In this document: positions 52,151 through 60,378 of the stretch, piece after piece | Numbering within the stretch: the first letter of the stretch is position 1 | Layout: the number at the start of each line of letters is the position of its first letter | Source: Companilactobacillus farciminis KCTC 3681 = DSM 20184 | Lineage (GTDB): Bacteria > Bacillota > Bacilli > Lactobacillales > Lactobacillaceae | Assembly: GCF_002706745.1 (NCBI RefSeq) | Contig: NZ_CP017702.1 | Location: 62,001-126,000, forward strand | Length of the DNA stretch: 64,000 bases | Direction of reading: 5' to 3' | Position numbers and translations under genes: made by a program | The notes under the pieces: model-generated | Database searches by the model: none | Told to the model about the DNA's origin: nothing | What the model saw: only the letters and a program-made list of their open reading frames with translations

Positions 52151-52813
52151 ATGGAAAAGTTAATTGATTCAGCTTTAAAAATGATTGAACCAAAGATGAC
52201 TGTTAGTTTTGGGGGTGGACGAACGGTTGGTAGATTGATTCGTGCAGTTAAGGATAGTCAATTAGATATTAAGATTGCTAGTCCTTCTGAAGCCACTAGA
52301 GCGCTATGCAAGGAGTTGGATTTGCCAGTAACTTCATTGGAAGAGGTAACTACTTTTGATTTAGCCTTCGATGGTTGCGACAGCTTGGATCATCATTTGA
52401 ATGCTTTGAAGAGTAATGGTGGAATCCATGTTTTTGAAAAACTTTATGCTAACTTGTCCAAACGCTACATTATTTTGGCTCCAGAGATGCGTTTCACTAA
52501 AGTTTTAAATCCAGATATTCAATTAACTTTAGAAGTTTTGGACTTAGCTATGCCACAAATTATCGCTGCAGTCGAAAAACTTGGTGGTACGGCCAAAATT
52601 CGTCAATCGAGTGATATTGCTGGAATGGTTCGAACAAAGAATGGTAATGGTTTACTAGATTGTCACTTTGATGATTGGTCTTACATCGATGAAATTGACG
52701 CCGAATTGGGATCAATGGTCGGTGTGATGGGAACTTCTTATTTTAAAGATATTGTGACAGATGCACTTTTAGCGACTGATGATGATGTAAAGCACGTGAA
52801 AAAAGAGATATAA
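52151..52813 (+). CDS. rpiA: Divergent ribose-5-phosphate isomerase A
   Basis: Predicted to interconvert ribose 5-phosphate and ribulose 5-phosphate. The 220-residue protein has the RpiA fold pattern, but the usual GxGTGST motif reads FGGGRTVG and KGGGGA reads KSNGG. Catalytic positions known from E. coli RpiA (Asp81, Asp84, Lys94, Glu103) align with Asp74, Asp77, Lys87 and Glu96 with identical spacing (DGCD, LKSNGG, FEK), so activity is plausible. It may act on another sugar phosphate. An AAGGAG site precedes the ATG. Confidence 0.82.
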   Translation: MEKLIDSALKMIEPKMTVSFGGGRTVGRLIRAVKDSQLDIKIASPSEATRALCKELDLPVTSLEEVTTFDLAFDGCDSLDHHLNALKSNGGIHVFEKLYANLSKRYIILAPEMRFTKVLNPDIQLTLEVLDLAMPQIIAAVEKLGGTAKIRQSSDIAGMVRTKNGNGLLDCHFDDWSYIDEIDAELGSMVGVMGTSYFKDIVTDALLATDDDVKHVKKEI

Positions 52814-52815
52814 AA

Positions 52816-52871
52816 TAAACGCCTCATATTTATTAGATTTTTGTCTATCTAATAAATATGGGGCGCTTTTT
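52816..52871. terminator. Bidirectional terminator between rpiA-like and larC-like genes
   Basis: A long stem, CGCCTCATATTTATTAGAT with ATCTAATAAATATGGGGCG, closes a short loop and is followed by T6 on the plus strand and a T-rich stretch on the minus strand. Confidence 0.88.
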
Positions 52872-53647
52872 TAGTAAAGAATGCATTTTACGAATGTCGG
52901 TTTATTGAACTCTTTTTGTCCAAATCCTATTCCAATTTTTTTAATGTTATTTTTACTGTAATTCCAATTCATATATTCTGATGTGATTTTTTTTAGGACA
53001 GCGACTCCGGTGGGAGTACATAATTCACCATAAATATCAGAATGAAAATTCGGAATGTCTTCAAGAATTTTTTTTGTTGCAGGAGCGGGTACGGAGAATA
53101 CTTTTTGATTGTATTTAACTTGTCCGTAACCAGTATTCACTGAAGATGCCACGATTGTTTCAATATCTAATATTTCTAGTAGTAGGCAAATATTAGTGAT
53201 ATCGATCAAAGCGTCAATGCTACCAATTTTATTGAAATGAATATCATGTTTTTTAGGAGTGTGATGGACAAAACTTTCGGTATCCATTAATAATTCAAAA
53301 ATATCAATGACACGTTTTTTACTTTCTTTCGATATATCAAAATTTTTAATAACCTGATTGGGTTGTTTCTCATCTAATGAATTTTGTGGGATTTTTAATG
53401 AAGACAATTTTTTTTCATGGACGTCTTCACTGAATTCTTCTTGATTTTTATCAACGATAACATCGATTGTAGAACCGTCCATATCAAATTTATGTATACG
53501 ACGGTAAGTAGTTTTAGTATTAGCCAATAAATTATTAGTGATTTTTAGAAAATTTTGTTGTTGTTCGTTATCCAATAGATCTAACAGGGCACTTGTCAGC
53601 ATGTCGCCAGCAATACCGGTCGAGCAATCTATATATAATTTATTCAC
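52871..53647 (-). CDS. larC: LarC N-terminal-half protein (LarC1-like), nickel-pincer cofactor maturation
   Basis: LarC inserts nickel into the pincer nucleotide (NPN) cofactor of lactate racemase. This 258-residue protein has the family motifs YIDCSTGIAGDM, HFNKIGSIDALIDI, VPAPATKKIL and GELCTPTGVAVLKKI. Full LarC has about 400 residues; in Lactiplantibacillus plantarum it is split into LarC1 and LarC2 joined by frameshifting. Here the frame stops after the LarC1 part and a terminator follows at once, so the CTP-binding C-terminal half is missing locally. It overlaps the upstream DUF1893 gene by eight bases. Confidence 0.85.
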   Translation of the reverse strand: MNKLYIDCSTGIAGDMLTSALLDLLDNEQQQNFLKITNNLLANTKTTYRRIHKFDMDGSTIDVIVDKNQEEFSEDVHEKKLSSLKIPQNSLDEKQPNQVIKNFDISKESKKRVIDIFELLMDTESFVHHTPKKHDIHFNKIGSIDALIDITNICLLLEILDIETIVASSVNTGYGQVKYNQKVFSVPAPATKKILEDIPNFHSDIYGELCTPTGVAVLKKITSEYMNWNYSKNNIKKIGIGFGQKEFNKPTFVKCILY

Positions 53648-54113
53648 AGATTTTTTTAATTACTACTTTTTTTTTAAGATCTTGTAGTCTGTTGAGCAGA
53701 GCCAAAAATGCTTCTGCTGGATCATCGATATCCATAACAGATTGCTCAATAGGACAAATGCCTGTTCTAGTACGATTTTGAATCTTTTGAACGTAATTAA
53801 CAAATCTAAAAGAACTATTTTTATTCAAAAGGTACTCAATTGCAGAATCACTCATAGTAAGTCCAACTATTTCATTAGCTTTACCTAGTATGGAAATAAC
53901 TGCAGCGGCTTTACCGACGATTTTGTCGACAATGGTTGCTCCTTCGAAAAGATCTGGATAAGTCATATATGAATAAAGTATCGGTGAGATTCCCATACCT
54001 ATTTCAATATGAACAATTTTTCCATCTTTTACTAAAACGCAAGATGCTTTATTTTGTTTGATTAAATCAAGTGCTTCTAAAATGACGGGTTCACTAATTT
54101 CTTTATTTAGCAT
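53640..54113 (-). CDS. DUF1893 protein
   Basis: A 157-residue soluble protein of the DUF1893 family, whose structure (for example Thermotoga TM1506) has a deaminase-like fold without known activity. Signatures are SCVLVKDGKIVHIEIGMGISPIL, GATIVDKIVGKAAAVISILG and the C-terminal NRTRTGICPIEQSVMDIDDPAEAFLALL with one Cys. It overlaps both the ECF-S gene upstream (11 bases) and the larC-like gene downstream (eight bases), so all three are co-translated. Confidence 0.85.
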   Translation of the reverse strand: MLNKEISEPVILEALDLIKQNKASCVLVKDGKIVHIEIGMGISPILYSYMTYPDLFEGATIVDKIVGKAAAVISILGKANEIVGLTMSDSAIEYLLNKNSSFRFVNYVQKIQNRTRTGICPIEQSVMDIDDPAEAFLALLNRLQDLKKKVVIKKICE

Positions 54114-54641
54114 AATTACTCTCTTTATTACTAATAGTTGTTTTCATTAGATGGTTGATAAATTTGGCTACTAAAGGACAAGCGATTAATTGGATCACGA
54201 TACCTGGGATTCCCATTACTAAAGCACTGGAAACAGTCATATTCATAGCGTGACCAGAAATTTGAATCAAAATCCAAAGCATAGCAGAATAGGCAACCCA
54301 ACCGCCAACAATTCCACCAATGGAAGAGATTAAAGTATTGAAATGTTTAGCAAATAGTCCAGCAAACATTCCCATGAAAATCAATTGAACAGCCATCAAA
54401 GGTAACATTGGATAAACGACAGGCATTCCAGTTAATAAACTAGATAATACTGGAACGATGAAACCAATAATTCCTCCGTATAAAGGACCACAAACTAGAC
54501 CACCGATAATAATAGGTAAATGCATTGGTAGAATGATGGTTCCTGGAACCCCAAACATATGCGAAGTGAAGAATGGGATTATTAGTCCTAATGCAATCAT
54601 AAGTGCTGCGATTGAAATTTTTTGTGCTTCTGTTCTTTTCA
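54103..54641 (-). CDS. ECF transporter S component
   Basis: A substrate-binding membrane subunit of an energy-coupling-factor importer, about 179 residues with five to six hydrophobic segments. The N-terminal KRTEAQKISIAALMIALGLIIPF, and then HLPIIIGGLVCGPLYGGIIGFIVPVLSSLLTGMP, fit the vitamin-type ECF-S (DUF3816-like) family. It would use the general EcfA/A'/T module encoded elsewhere. Start ATG 54641 is placed after GGAG. Being first in the operon with DUF1893 and a LarC-like gene, it may import nickel, a cofactor precursor or a vitamin; the substrate is unknown. Confidence 0.85.
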
Positions 54642-54723
54642 TAAAAATCATCTCCAACAAATAATTTGTTTCTTTATGGTTTTTACTATAGCAAATTCGA
54701 AATAAAGCAAACTTTTTTGTTAA

Positions 54724-54735
54724 GCAAACGTTTGC
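54724..54735. promoter_or_regulatory. Perfect LacI-type operator GCAAACGTTTGC
   Basis: A 12-base perfect palindrome with a central CG, 83 bases before the ECF-S start and in the divergent region with the lacI gene. It is the form bound by LacI/GalR regulators, including CcpA. Confidence 0.75.
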
Positions 54736-54878
54736 GATAAAAATATTTAATTATTGGCATATGCCATATACAATCATAGATGAAGTAATCGAGAACTTTG
54801 ATTTTTATTCAAGCGTTGAATATTTTCATTAGTTCAATAAACAGAAATTTACGATATAAATTATAAAAAAAGGTTTAG

Positions 54879-54891
54879 TAAAACGTTTGCA
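54879..54891. promoter_or_regulatory. LacI-type operator or cre site near the lacI promoter
   Basis: TAAAACGTTTGCA resembles the perfect operator at 54724 and overlaps a TTGCAT hexamer that could act as -35 box. The following 14 bases are almost identical to those before the phosphofructokinase gene at 62961. Confidence 0.6.
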
Positions 54892-54946
54892 TTCATTTTT
54901 CTTAATTTTGTTTTTTTTGCTGATAAACTTTTTGTTTGTAAGGGAG

Positions 54947-54958
54947 GCAAGCGTTTTT
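54947..54958. promoter_or_regulatory. Third operator-like site before lacI
   Basis: GCAAGCGTTTTT has the central CG and one good half-site. It lies about 35 bases before the lacI start, downstream of the likely promoter, and could give autorepression by roadblock. Confidence 0.45.
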
Positions 54959-54992
54959 CTTATTATCTTTTAATTAAAAAAGGTGATGAAGT

Positions 54993-56018
54993 ATGAGTAG
55001 TAGAGTGACTTTAAAAGATATTGCAGATATGGCAGGTGTTTCTGTTTCAACCGTTTCAAGAGTGTTGAATGGAACATCGGAGAAAGTAGCCAGAGATGAA
55101 GTAAAAGACAAGATTTTGGAAATTGCTAGAAATTATAAGTACATTCCTAACAAAACAGCGCAAAGTTTGCAAAAGGGAAATGTTTCTTCAAAAACTAAGC
55201 AATACAAGATCGGAGTGATTTTTGCCAGATTGGATAAGGATGATTACAATCCATTCTTTATGAAAATTTCTAGAACTATTACTAAGGAAGCAGTTAAAGC
55301 AGGCCATATAGTTGATTTCGTAATTTTATCAGCTGCACTTCGTAATAGTAGTGCTAAGGAATTTTTCAAGAATCATCCCGTAGACGGAGTAGTAATTTTG
55401 GGAAAATTTGATCAATGGTTATTGGACAAAGTCAAAATGAATATTTCGTCTTACATATATGTTGGCTTGAACAAACTACTTTATAGCAATTTAGATCAAG
55501 TTGTTTGCGATGGATATTCAGCTGCTGTAACTGCGGTCAATTATCTAGGTGATCAAGGTCATAAAAACATTATGTATCTAGGGGAGGTAAGAGGAGAAGG
55601 AAGATACAAAGGATACATGAACACGATGAAATTCCTTGGACTAGAGACCCCTAGAGATGCGATTGTTGAGTGTAGATTTACGATCAAAAGCGCATATTCT
55701 GCAATATTAAAGCATTATGATCCCAAATATACCGCAATCTTTTGTGGAAATGATATTTCAGGAATCGGCGCTATTCAAGCTTTATCGGAATTAAATTATA
55801 AGGTTCCTGATGATGTATCAGTCATTAGTATCGACGATATTGATTTAATTCAAGATTTCACACCTTTACTGACAACTGTTCATATACCAATTACTGAATT
55901 AGGAAGTATGAGCTTAAGAATGTTGTTAGAAAGAATTGAAAGAGTAAGAGACATCCCGGTAACGGTTCAATTGCCATATCAATTATTAGAGCGTCAAACC
56001 GTTAAATCTATTAAATAA
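54993..56018 (+). CDS. LacI/GalR-family transcriptional regulator
   Basis: A 341-residue repressor. The N-terminal helix-turn-helix and hinge are canonical (VTLKDIADMAGVSVSTVSRVLNG, then YKYIPNKTAQSLQKG), followed by a periplasmic-binding-protein-like effector domain ending in VPDDVSVISIDDIDLIQDFTPLLTTVHIP. It probably senses a sugar phosphate or sugar acid and binds the palindromes in the divergent region. It is the first gene of the aldolase-TIM-LarA operon, with a ribosome binding site AAAGGTGATG. Confidence 0.93.
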   Translation: MSSRVTLKDIADMAGVSVSTVSRVLNGTSEKVARDEVKDKILEIARNYKYIPNKTAQSLQKGNVSSKTKQYKIGVIFARLDKDDYNPFFMKISRTITKEAVKAGHIVDFVILSAALRNSSAKEFFKNHPVDGVVILGKFDQWLLDKVKMNISSYIYVGLNKLLYSNLDQVVCDGYSAAVTAVNYLGDQGHKNIMYLGEVRGEGRYKGYMNTMKFLGLETPRDAIVECRFTIKSAYSAILKHYDPKYTAIFCGNDISGIGAIQALSELNYKVPDDVSVISIDDIDLIQDFTPLLTTVHIPITELGSMSLRMLLERIERVRDIPVTVQLPYQLLERQTVKSIK

Positions 56019-56035
56019 ATAGTTAGGAGAAAAAT

Positions 56036-57151
56036 ATGTTAATAAATGGAAATGCCTTTTTAAAAACGGCTGATAAATATCACTACGCACAAGGAGCCTT
56101 TAACGTAAATACAGAGGAACAAGTGGATGCAGCTATTCAAATTCACGAAGCATTAAGAGCACCATTATTCTTACAAGGTGCACAATTGGGAAATGCCTTT
56201 ATCGGCGGAAAAGCTGATTTTAAAAATGGTAATCTTGATGACATTAAAAAAGGTGCCGATTTATTAGCTGATTATGTTGCCAAAAAAGCTGAAGTAGCAA
56301 GTATTCCTATCGCTTTACATTTGGATCATGGACTAACTTTTGATGTTGCTAAGGCTTGTATCGATAGCGGATATACATCAGTTATGATTGATGGTTCTGC
56401 TCATGAATATGAAGATAACGTTGAACTTACAAAGAAAGTTGTCGACTATGCGCATAAATACGGTGTAACTGTAGAAGGTGAATTAGGAACAATTGCCGGT
56501 GTTGAAGATCATGTTTTTGCTAAGAATTCCAGTTATACAAGTCCATTGCAAGCATTAGATTTTATCAATAAGACTGGCGTTGATTCACTAGCAATTTCTT
56601 ATGGTACTAAGCATGGTGCTAACAAGGGAAGCGATATTAAACTTAGAATGCAAATCGTTACAGCTATCAAAGAAATCTTGCTTTCTGAAGGTATTGACGT
56701 GAACTTAGTTTCACACGGTTCTTCTACAATTCCACAATATATCGTTGAAGAAATTAATAATCTTGGTGGAAACGTTAACGGTACCGGTGGTATTCCTATC
56801 GAACAATTGAAGGTAGCTATTGGCTGTGGAATTAACAAAATCAATATCGATAGTGATATTCGTTTAGCAACAACTAGAAACTTTAGAGAATTAGGCAAGA
56901 AGAATCCAGAAGTCGTTACTGATCCTTCAACTGCAGGAATTTATAAGTTACTAGCAGAAAATGAAGCTGATATTGATCCTAGAACATTCTTGGCACCAGT
57001 AATGAACTTAGTTACAGAAAATAAAGCCGATACTCCAGCGCTAAAAGAAATTAACCGTGCAGTTAACTTGGGTACGCAAGAAATTATGGGTCAATTGATT
57101 GTTAACTTCGGAATGCTGGGAATGGCTCCTAAAGTAATGGAGTTTAAATAA
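56036..57151 (+). CDS. Class II fructose-bisphosphate-type aldolase
   Basis: A zinc-dependent aldolase of 371 residues, longer than the usual 285-residue Firmicute FbaA. The HLDHG motif gives the catalytic Asp97 and zinc ligand His98. VEGELGTIAG, YGTKHG (His193) and VSHGSS (His227) supply other metal and phosphate contacts, and KINIDSDIR closes the site. Substrate could be fructose or tagatose bisphosphate, or another ketose phosphate; context favours a dedicated catabolic role. It overlaps the TIM-like gene by one base. Confidence 0.88.
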   Translation: MLINGNAFLKTADKYHYAQGAFNVNTEEQVDAAIQIHEALRAPLFLQGAQLGNAFIGGKADFKNGNLDDIKKGADLLADYVAKKAEVASIPIALHLDHGLTFDVAKACIDSGYTSVMIDGSAHEYEDNVELTKKVVDYAHKYGVTVEGELGTIAGVEDHVFAKNSSYTSPLQALDFINKTGVDSLAISYGTKHGANKGSDIKLRMQIVTAIKEILLSEGIDVNLVSHGSSTIPQYIVEEINNLGGNVNGTGGIPIEQLKVAIGCGINKINIDSDIRLATTRNFRELGKKNPEVVTDPSTAGIYKLLAENEADIDPRTFLAPVMNLVTENKADTPALKEINRAVNLGTQEIMGQLIVNFGMLGMAPKVMEFK

Positions 57152-58020
57152 TGGGAAAATCATATATTCATGTAAATTTAAAAAGATTTGATATTTTAAA
57201 GTCTTTAGGTGGTGTAAATGATTTAGATTATTCCAATAGTTCAGACTGGTTTAATGTGATTGCCAATCAATTAACTAATAAGGTTAATCAATTCTCCCCA
57301 CTAGATTACGAATTCGTTTTTTACATTCCTGAAGGCTACTTGATCTCTACATTAAATCGATTAGATTCAAAATCACAATTACAAATTGGCTGCCAGTCAG
57401 TATTCAGTAAAGATGTGGTTGGCAACAATAACATTGGAGCTTTTACTACTTATAGACCTGCTAGTTCAATGGCTTCTATTGGTATCAAGGATACAATTAT
57501 TGGTCATAGTGAAGAACGTGCTTATGAATTAGAATTTCTAAACTCGGTTTCTTCAGATGAAGAATTAAACAAAAAAGCCATCCAAGAAGACTTGGAAGAA
57601 AAAATTATTAATGCGCAAAAAGTAGGTATGAACGTACTTTATTGTGTTGGTGAGAGTGCTGAAGAAAGAGATTCTGATAATTGGAAAGCGGTATTAAAAA
57701 AACAATTATCATTAGACTTCTCCAAAGTAGATATCGACAAATTAAAAATCGCTTATGAACCTATTTGGGCTATAGGTCCTAATAGACCAGTTCCATCAGC
57801 AGACAAAATTCAAGAAGTTGCTGAATACATTCATTCAATCATAAAGGATATTCCAATTCTTTATGGAGGTGGCTTAAAAGAAACAAATGCCTTAGATATT
57901 GCGGGATTACCAGATGTTGATGGTGGATTAATTGCTTTAACTAATTTCTCAGACAATATCGGCTTTTATCCAGAAGATTTTATAAAGATTGTAAAAAAAT
58001 ATGATGAAGGTAAAAAATAA
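57151..58020 (+). CDS. Triose-phosphate isomerase-like protein
   Basis: A TIM-barrel isomerase of 289 residues, about 40 longer than housekeeping TpiA. Catalytic residues are in place: Lys11 in VNLKRF, His119 in IIGHSEER and Glu203 in AYEPIWAIG, with the phosphate loop as YGGGLK rather than YGGSV. Related secondary isomerases act on tetrose phosphates (for example in erythritol use), so the substrate may not be triose phosphate. It is coupled by one-base overlaps (TAATG) to the aldolase and the LarA-like gene. Confidence 0.85.
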   Translation: MGKSYIHVNLKRFDILKSLGGVNDLDYSNSSDWFNVIANQLTNKVNQFSPLDYEFVFYIPEGYLISTLNRLDSKSQLQIGCQSVFSKDVVGNNNIGAFTTYRPASSMASIGIKDTIIGHSEERAYELEFLNSVSSDEELNKKAIQEDLEEKIINAQKVGMNVLYCVGESAEERDSDNWKAVLKKQLSLDFSKVDIDKLKIAYEPIWAIGPNRPVPSADKIQEVAEYIHSIIKDIPILYGGGLKETNALDIAGLPDVDGGLIALTNFSDNIGFYPEDFIKIVKKYDEGKK

Positions 58021-59480
58021 TGAAAAAATTTGAATTTGAATACGGTGCAGGCACAATGTCTGCCGAATTACCAGATAATACAGATGTTTTTGTTCCAGGA
58101 GTGACAGTTCCAGATCCTCCACATATACCAGAAGATAAATTGGAAGAAGCATATTTGGAATCAATCCATCATCCAATTGGCATGGATCCTTTAGATAAAT
58201 TAGCTAATAAAGATTCTAAAGTTACTATTATCTTCCCAGATATCGTTAAAGGTGGAAATCAACCTACATCTCACCGTAAGGTAGCTATCAAAGTTATCCT
58301 TAATGAATTGAAGAAGATTGGTGTTAAACACGAAAATATCCTTTTGATTTGTTCTAACGGACTACATCCAAAGAATACAGAACAAGAAATTCATACTATT
58401 TTGGGAGACGACATCTTCTATTCATTCTGGCCAAATCAAATTAAGAACCATGATAGTGAAGATCCTGAACATCTAGTAGATTGTGGAACAGACCCTCAAG
58501 GAGATCGTGTTTTCTTAAATAAATATGTTTATGACAGTGATGTTGCCATCATGGTTGGTCATACTCAAGGTAACCCTTATGGTGGATATTCCGGTGGATA
58601 TAAGCACTGTGCTACAGGATTGAATACTTGGAGATCAATCGCTGCCCATCACGTACCTAGCGTTATGCACAAGAATGACTTTGTGCCTGTAAGTACACAC
58701 TCAACAATGCGCCACAAGTTTGACGAAATTGGTCAATGGCAAGAAAAGAGTATGGGTAAGAAGTTCTTCTGTTGTGATGCTGTTCTAGATACTCAATCAC
58801 GTCAAATTGAAATTAACAGTGGTTGGGCAAAAGAAATGCAACCAGTAGCATGGAAGACTGCCAATATTAAAACTTATATTCCATTTGCTGAAAAGAAATA
58901 TGACGTCTTAGTATTTGGTATGCCTCAAAAATTCCATTATGGAGATGGTATGGGAACAGATCCAATTATGCTAATGCAGGCCTTATCTGCCCAAGTTATT
59001 AGACATAAGCGTATTATGAGTGACCACTGTGTCATTATCTGTGCTTCTCTATGTAATGGTTTCTTTAATGAAAATCGTTGGCCATACATGCATGAATTGT
59101 ATGATGATTGGTCAAACGATAAGTTGAACATGAATAAATTATCAGATATGAATCGTTTGGGTGAATACTACGCAACAAACAAGGAATATATCAGAAGATA
59201 CAGATATACAAACTCATTCCACCCATTCCATGGATTCTCAATGATGTCTTGTGCTGGCTTGGCTGAAAAAGACACTTCTGCAATTTATATTGTTGGTGCG
59301 GAAAAACCTGGTTATGCACGTGAAATGGGCTTGAAGACTAGAGCTACTTTCGAAGAAGCACTTAAAGATGCTGAAGAGAAATATGTTGGCAAGAATCCTA
59401 ACATTTTGGCTTTACCTAAGACATTCTCTACAATGGCTGTACATTTGATGATGAAGGATGAAGATCCAGAAATTCAATAA
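58020..59480 (+). CDS. LarA-family nickel-pincer-nucleotide-dependent enzyme (variant)
   Basis: LarA proteins racemise or epimerise 2-hydroxy acids using a nickel-pincer nucleotide bound to a lysine. This 486-residue homologue (LarA is about 424) keeps the cofactor lysine in GGYSGGYK (Lys195), the nickel-ligand His in SIAAHH (His211) and a catalytic His in SNGLHP (His116). The position of LarA His174 is Asn185 in GHTQGNPYGGYSGG, and the DxTR motif reads PDIVK (Asp74, Lys77). Substrate is probably a sugar-derived 2-hydroxy acid, but this is inference. Translation is coupled to the TIM-like gene; a terminator follows. Confidence 0.82.
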   Translation: MKKFEFEYGAGTMSAELPDNTDVFVPGVTVPDPPHIPEDKLEEAYLESIHHPIGMDPLDKLANKDSKVTIIFPDIVKGGNQPTSHRKVAIKVILNELKKIGVKHENILLICSNGLHPKNTEQEIHTILGDDIFYSFWPNQIKNHDSEDPEHLVDCGTDPQGDRVFLNKYVYDSDVAIMVGHTQGNPYGGYSGGYKHCATGLNTWRSIAAHHVPSVMHKNDFVPVSTHSTMRHKFDEIGQWQEKSMGKKFFCCDAVLDTQSRQIEINSGWAKEMQPVAWKTANIKTYIPFAEKKYDVLVFGMPQKFHYGDGMGTDPIMLMQALSAQVIRHKRIMSDHCVIICASLCNGFFNENRWPYMHELYDDWSNDKLNMNKLSDMNRLGEYYATNKEYIRRYRYTNSFHPFHGFSMMSCAGLAEKDTSAIYIVGAEKPGYAREMGLKTRATFEEALKDAEEKYVGKNPNILALPKTFSTMAVHLMMKDEDPEIQ

Positions 59481-59505
59481 AATTTTTAAAAAGTTTCAAA
59501 AGAAG

Positions 59506-59541
59506 ATGTCGTTAATTCGTAATTGAATTAACGACATTTTC
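59506..59541 (+). terminator. Terminator after the LarA-like gene
   Basis: ATGTCGTTAATTC pairs perfectly with GAATTAACGACAT around GTAATT, followed by TTTT. Confidence 0.88.
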
Positions 59542-59580
59542 ATTAGTAGGGATTTATTTATCAGAAAGAAGTGAGCAAAT

Positions 59581-60375
59581 ATGTTAGTGACGAGTATTAT
59601 TTATTTCTTCGTAGTTTTATGTGCCAATATCATTGGTTCCATGTCTGGGATGGGTGGAGGAGTCATTATAAAGCCAATAATGGATTCTTTGGGTCGAAGC
59701 GGCTTATTAGCAATTAATTTCTATTCCAGTTTTGCAGTATTCATAATGTCGATTGTGTCCACATATAAGCAGTATAAGAACGGGATAAATATCCAATGGG
59801 GACAAGCTCTAAGATTGGCTGTAGGCTCTATGATTGGTGGATATTTAGGCGATACTTTATTAGTGTTTTTGGTTAAAATCTTTGGCAATGAGAGCATCGT
59901 CAATATCATTCAAATCGTGTTGTTGATAATTACTCTGATCGTAGCGTTGATTTATACTCGACCATTGCATTTATCATTTATAGAAAAGCATATGAATTTA
60001 TTTTTGTTCCTCAGCGGTATTCTCCTAGGAACTGTAGCAACCTTATTAGGGATTGGTGGGGGACCGATTAACGTTGCGTTGTTAGTTTCACTGTTTTCTT
60101 TCGCTCCCAAAATGGCCACGACCTATTCAATTATTACTATCTTCTTCTCTCAAATAACTAAATTGGCAAGTAGTATAGATATGATTCCATCAATGAATAT
60201 CTCAATGATGAATATGATTTTTATCTTCTTCGCAGCTATTTTAGGTGGTTATTTTGGTGCGGTCATTAGTAATAAGATCAGTTCAAAATTAGTTCTATAC
60301 ATTTATAAAATTACGATTGTGGGCGTTTTAGTGCTTAATGTATTCAATATAACTAAGCTAATAATTCAGATGTAA
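59581..60375 (+). CDS. TauE/SafE-family transporter
   Basis: A 264-residue membrane protein with seven to eight hydrophobic segments and both family repeats: GSMSGMGGGVIIKPIM and ATLLGIGGGPINVALL. Such proteins move organic or sulfur-containing anions. Its position after the LarA-like gene suggests transport of the acid handled there, though a terminator separates the two. A GAAAGAAGTGAG region precedes the ATG. It is a different branch from the TauE/SafE gene at 37 kb. Confidence 0.87.
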   Translation: MLVTSIIYFFVVLCANIIGSMSGMGGGVIIKPIMDSLGRSGLLAINFYSSFAVFIMSIVSTYKQYKNGINIQWGQALRLAVGSMIGGYLGDTLLVFLVKIFGNESIVNIIQIVLLIITLIVALIYTRPLHLSFIEKHMNLFLFLSGILLGTVATLLGIGGGPINVALLVSLFSFAPKMATTYSIITIFFSQITKLASSIDMIPSMNISMMNMIFIFFAAILGGYFGAVISNKISSKLVLYIYKITIVGVLVLNVFNITKLIIQM

Positions 60376-60378
60376 ATA

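Noticed and set aside
52871..53647. Programmed frameshift joining LarC1 to LarC2, as in Lactiplantibacillus plantarum
   Set aside because: Only a terminator and the convergent rpiA-like gene follow the stop; no LarC2-like frame exists downstream.
53593..53781. Plus-strand frame within the LarC/DUF1893 overlap
   Set aside because: It is antisense to two genes with clear family motifs and has no ribosome binding site.
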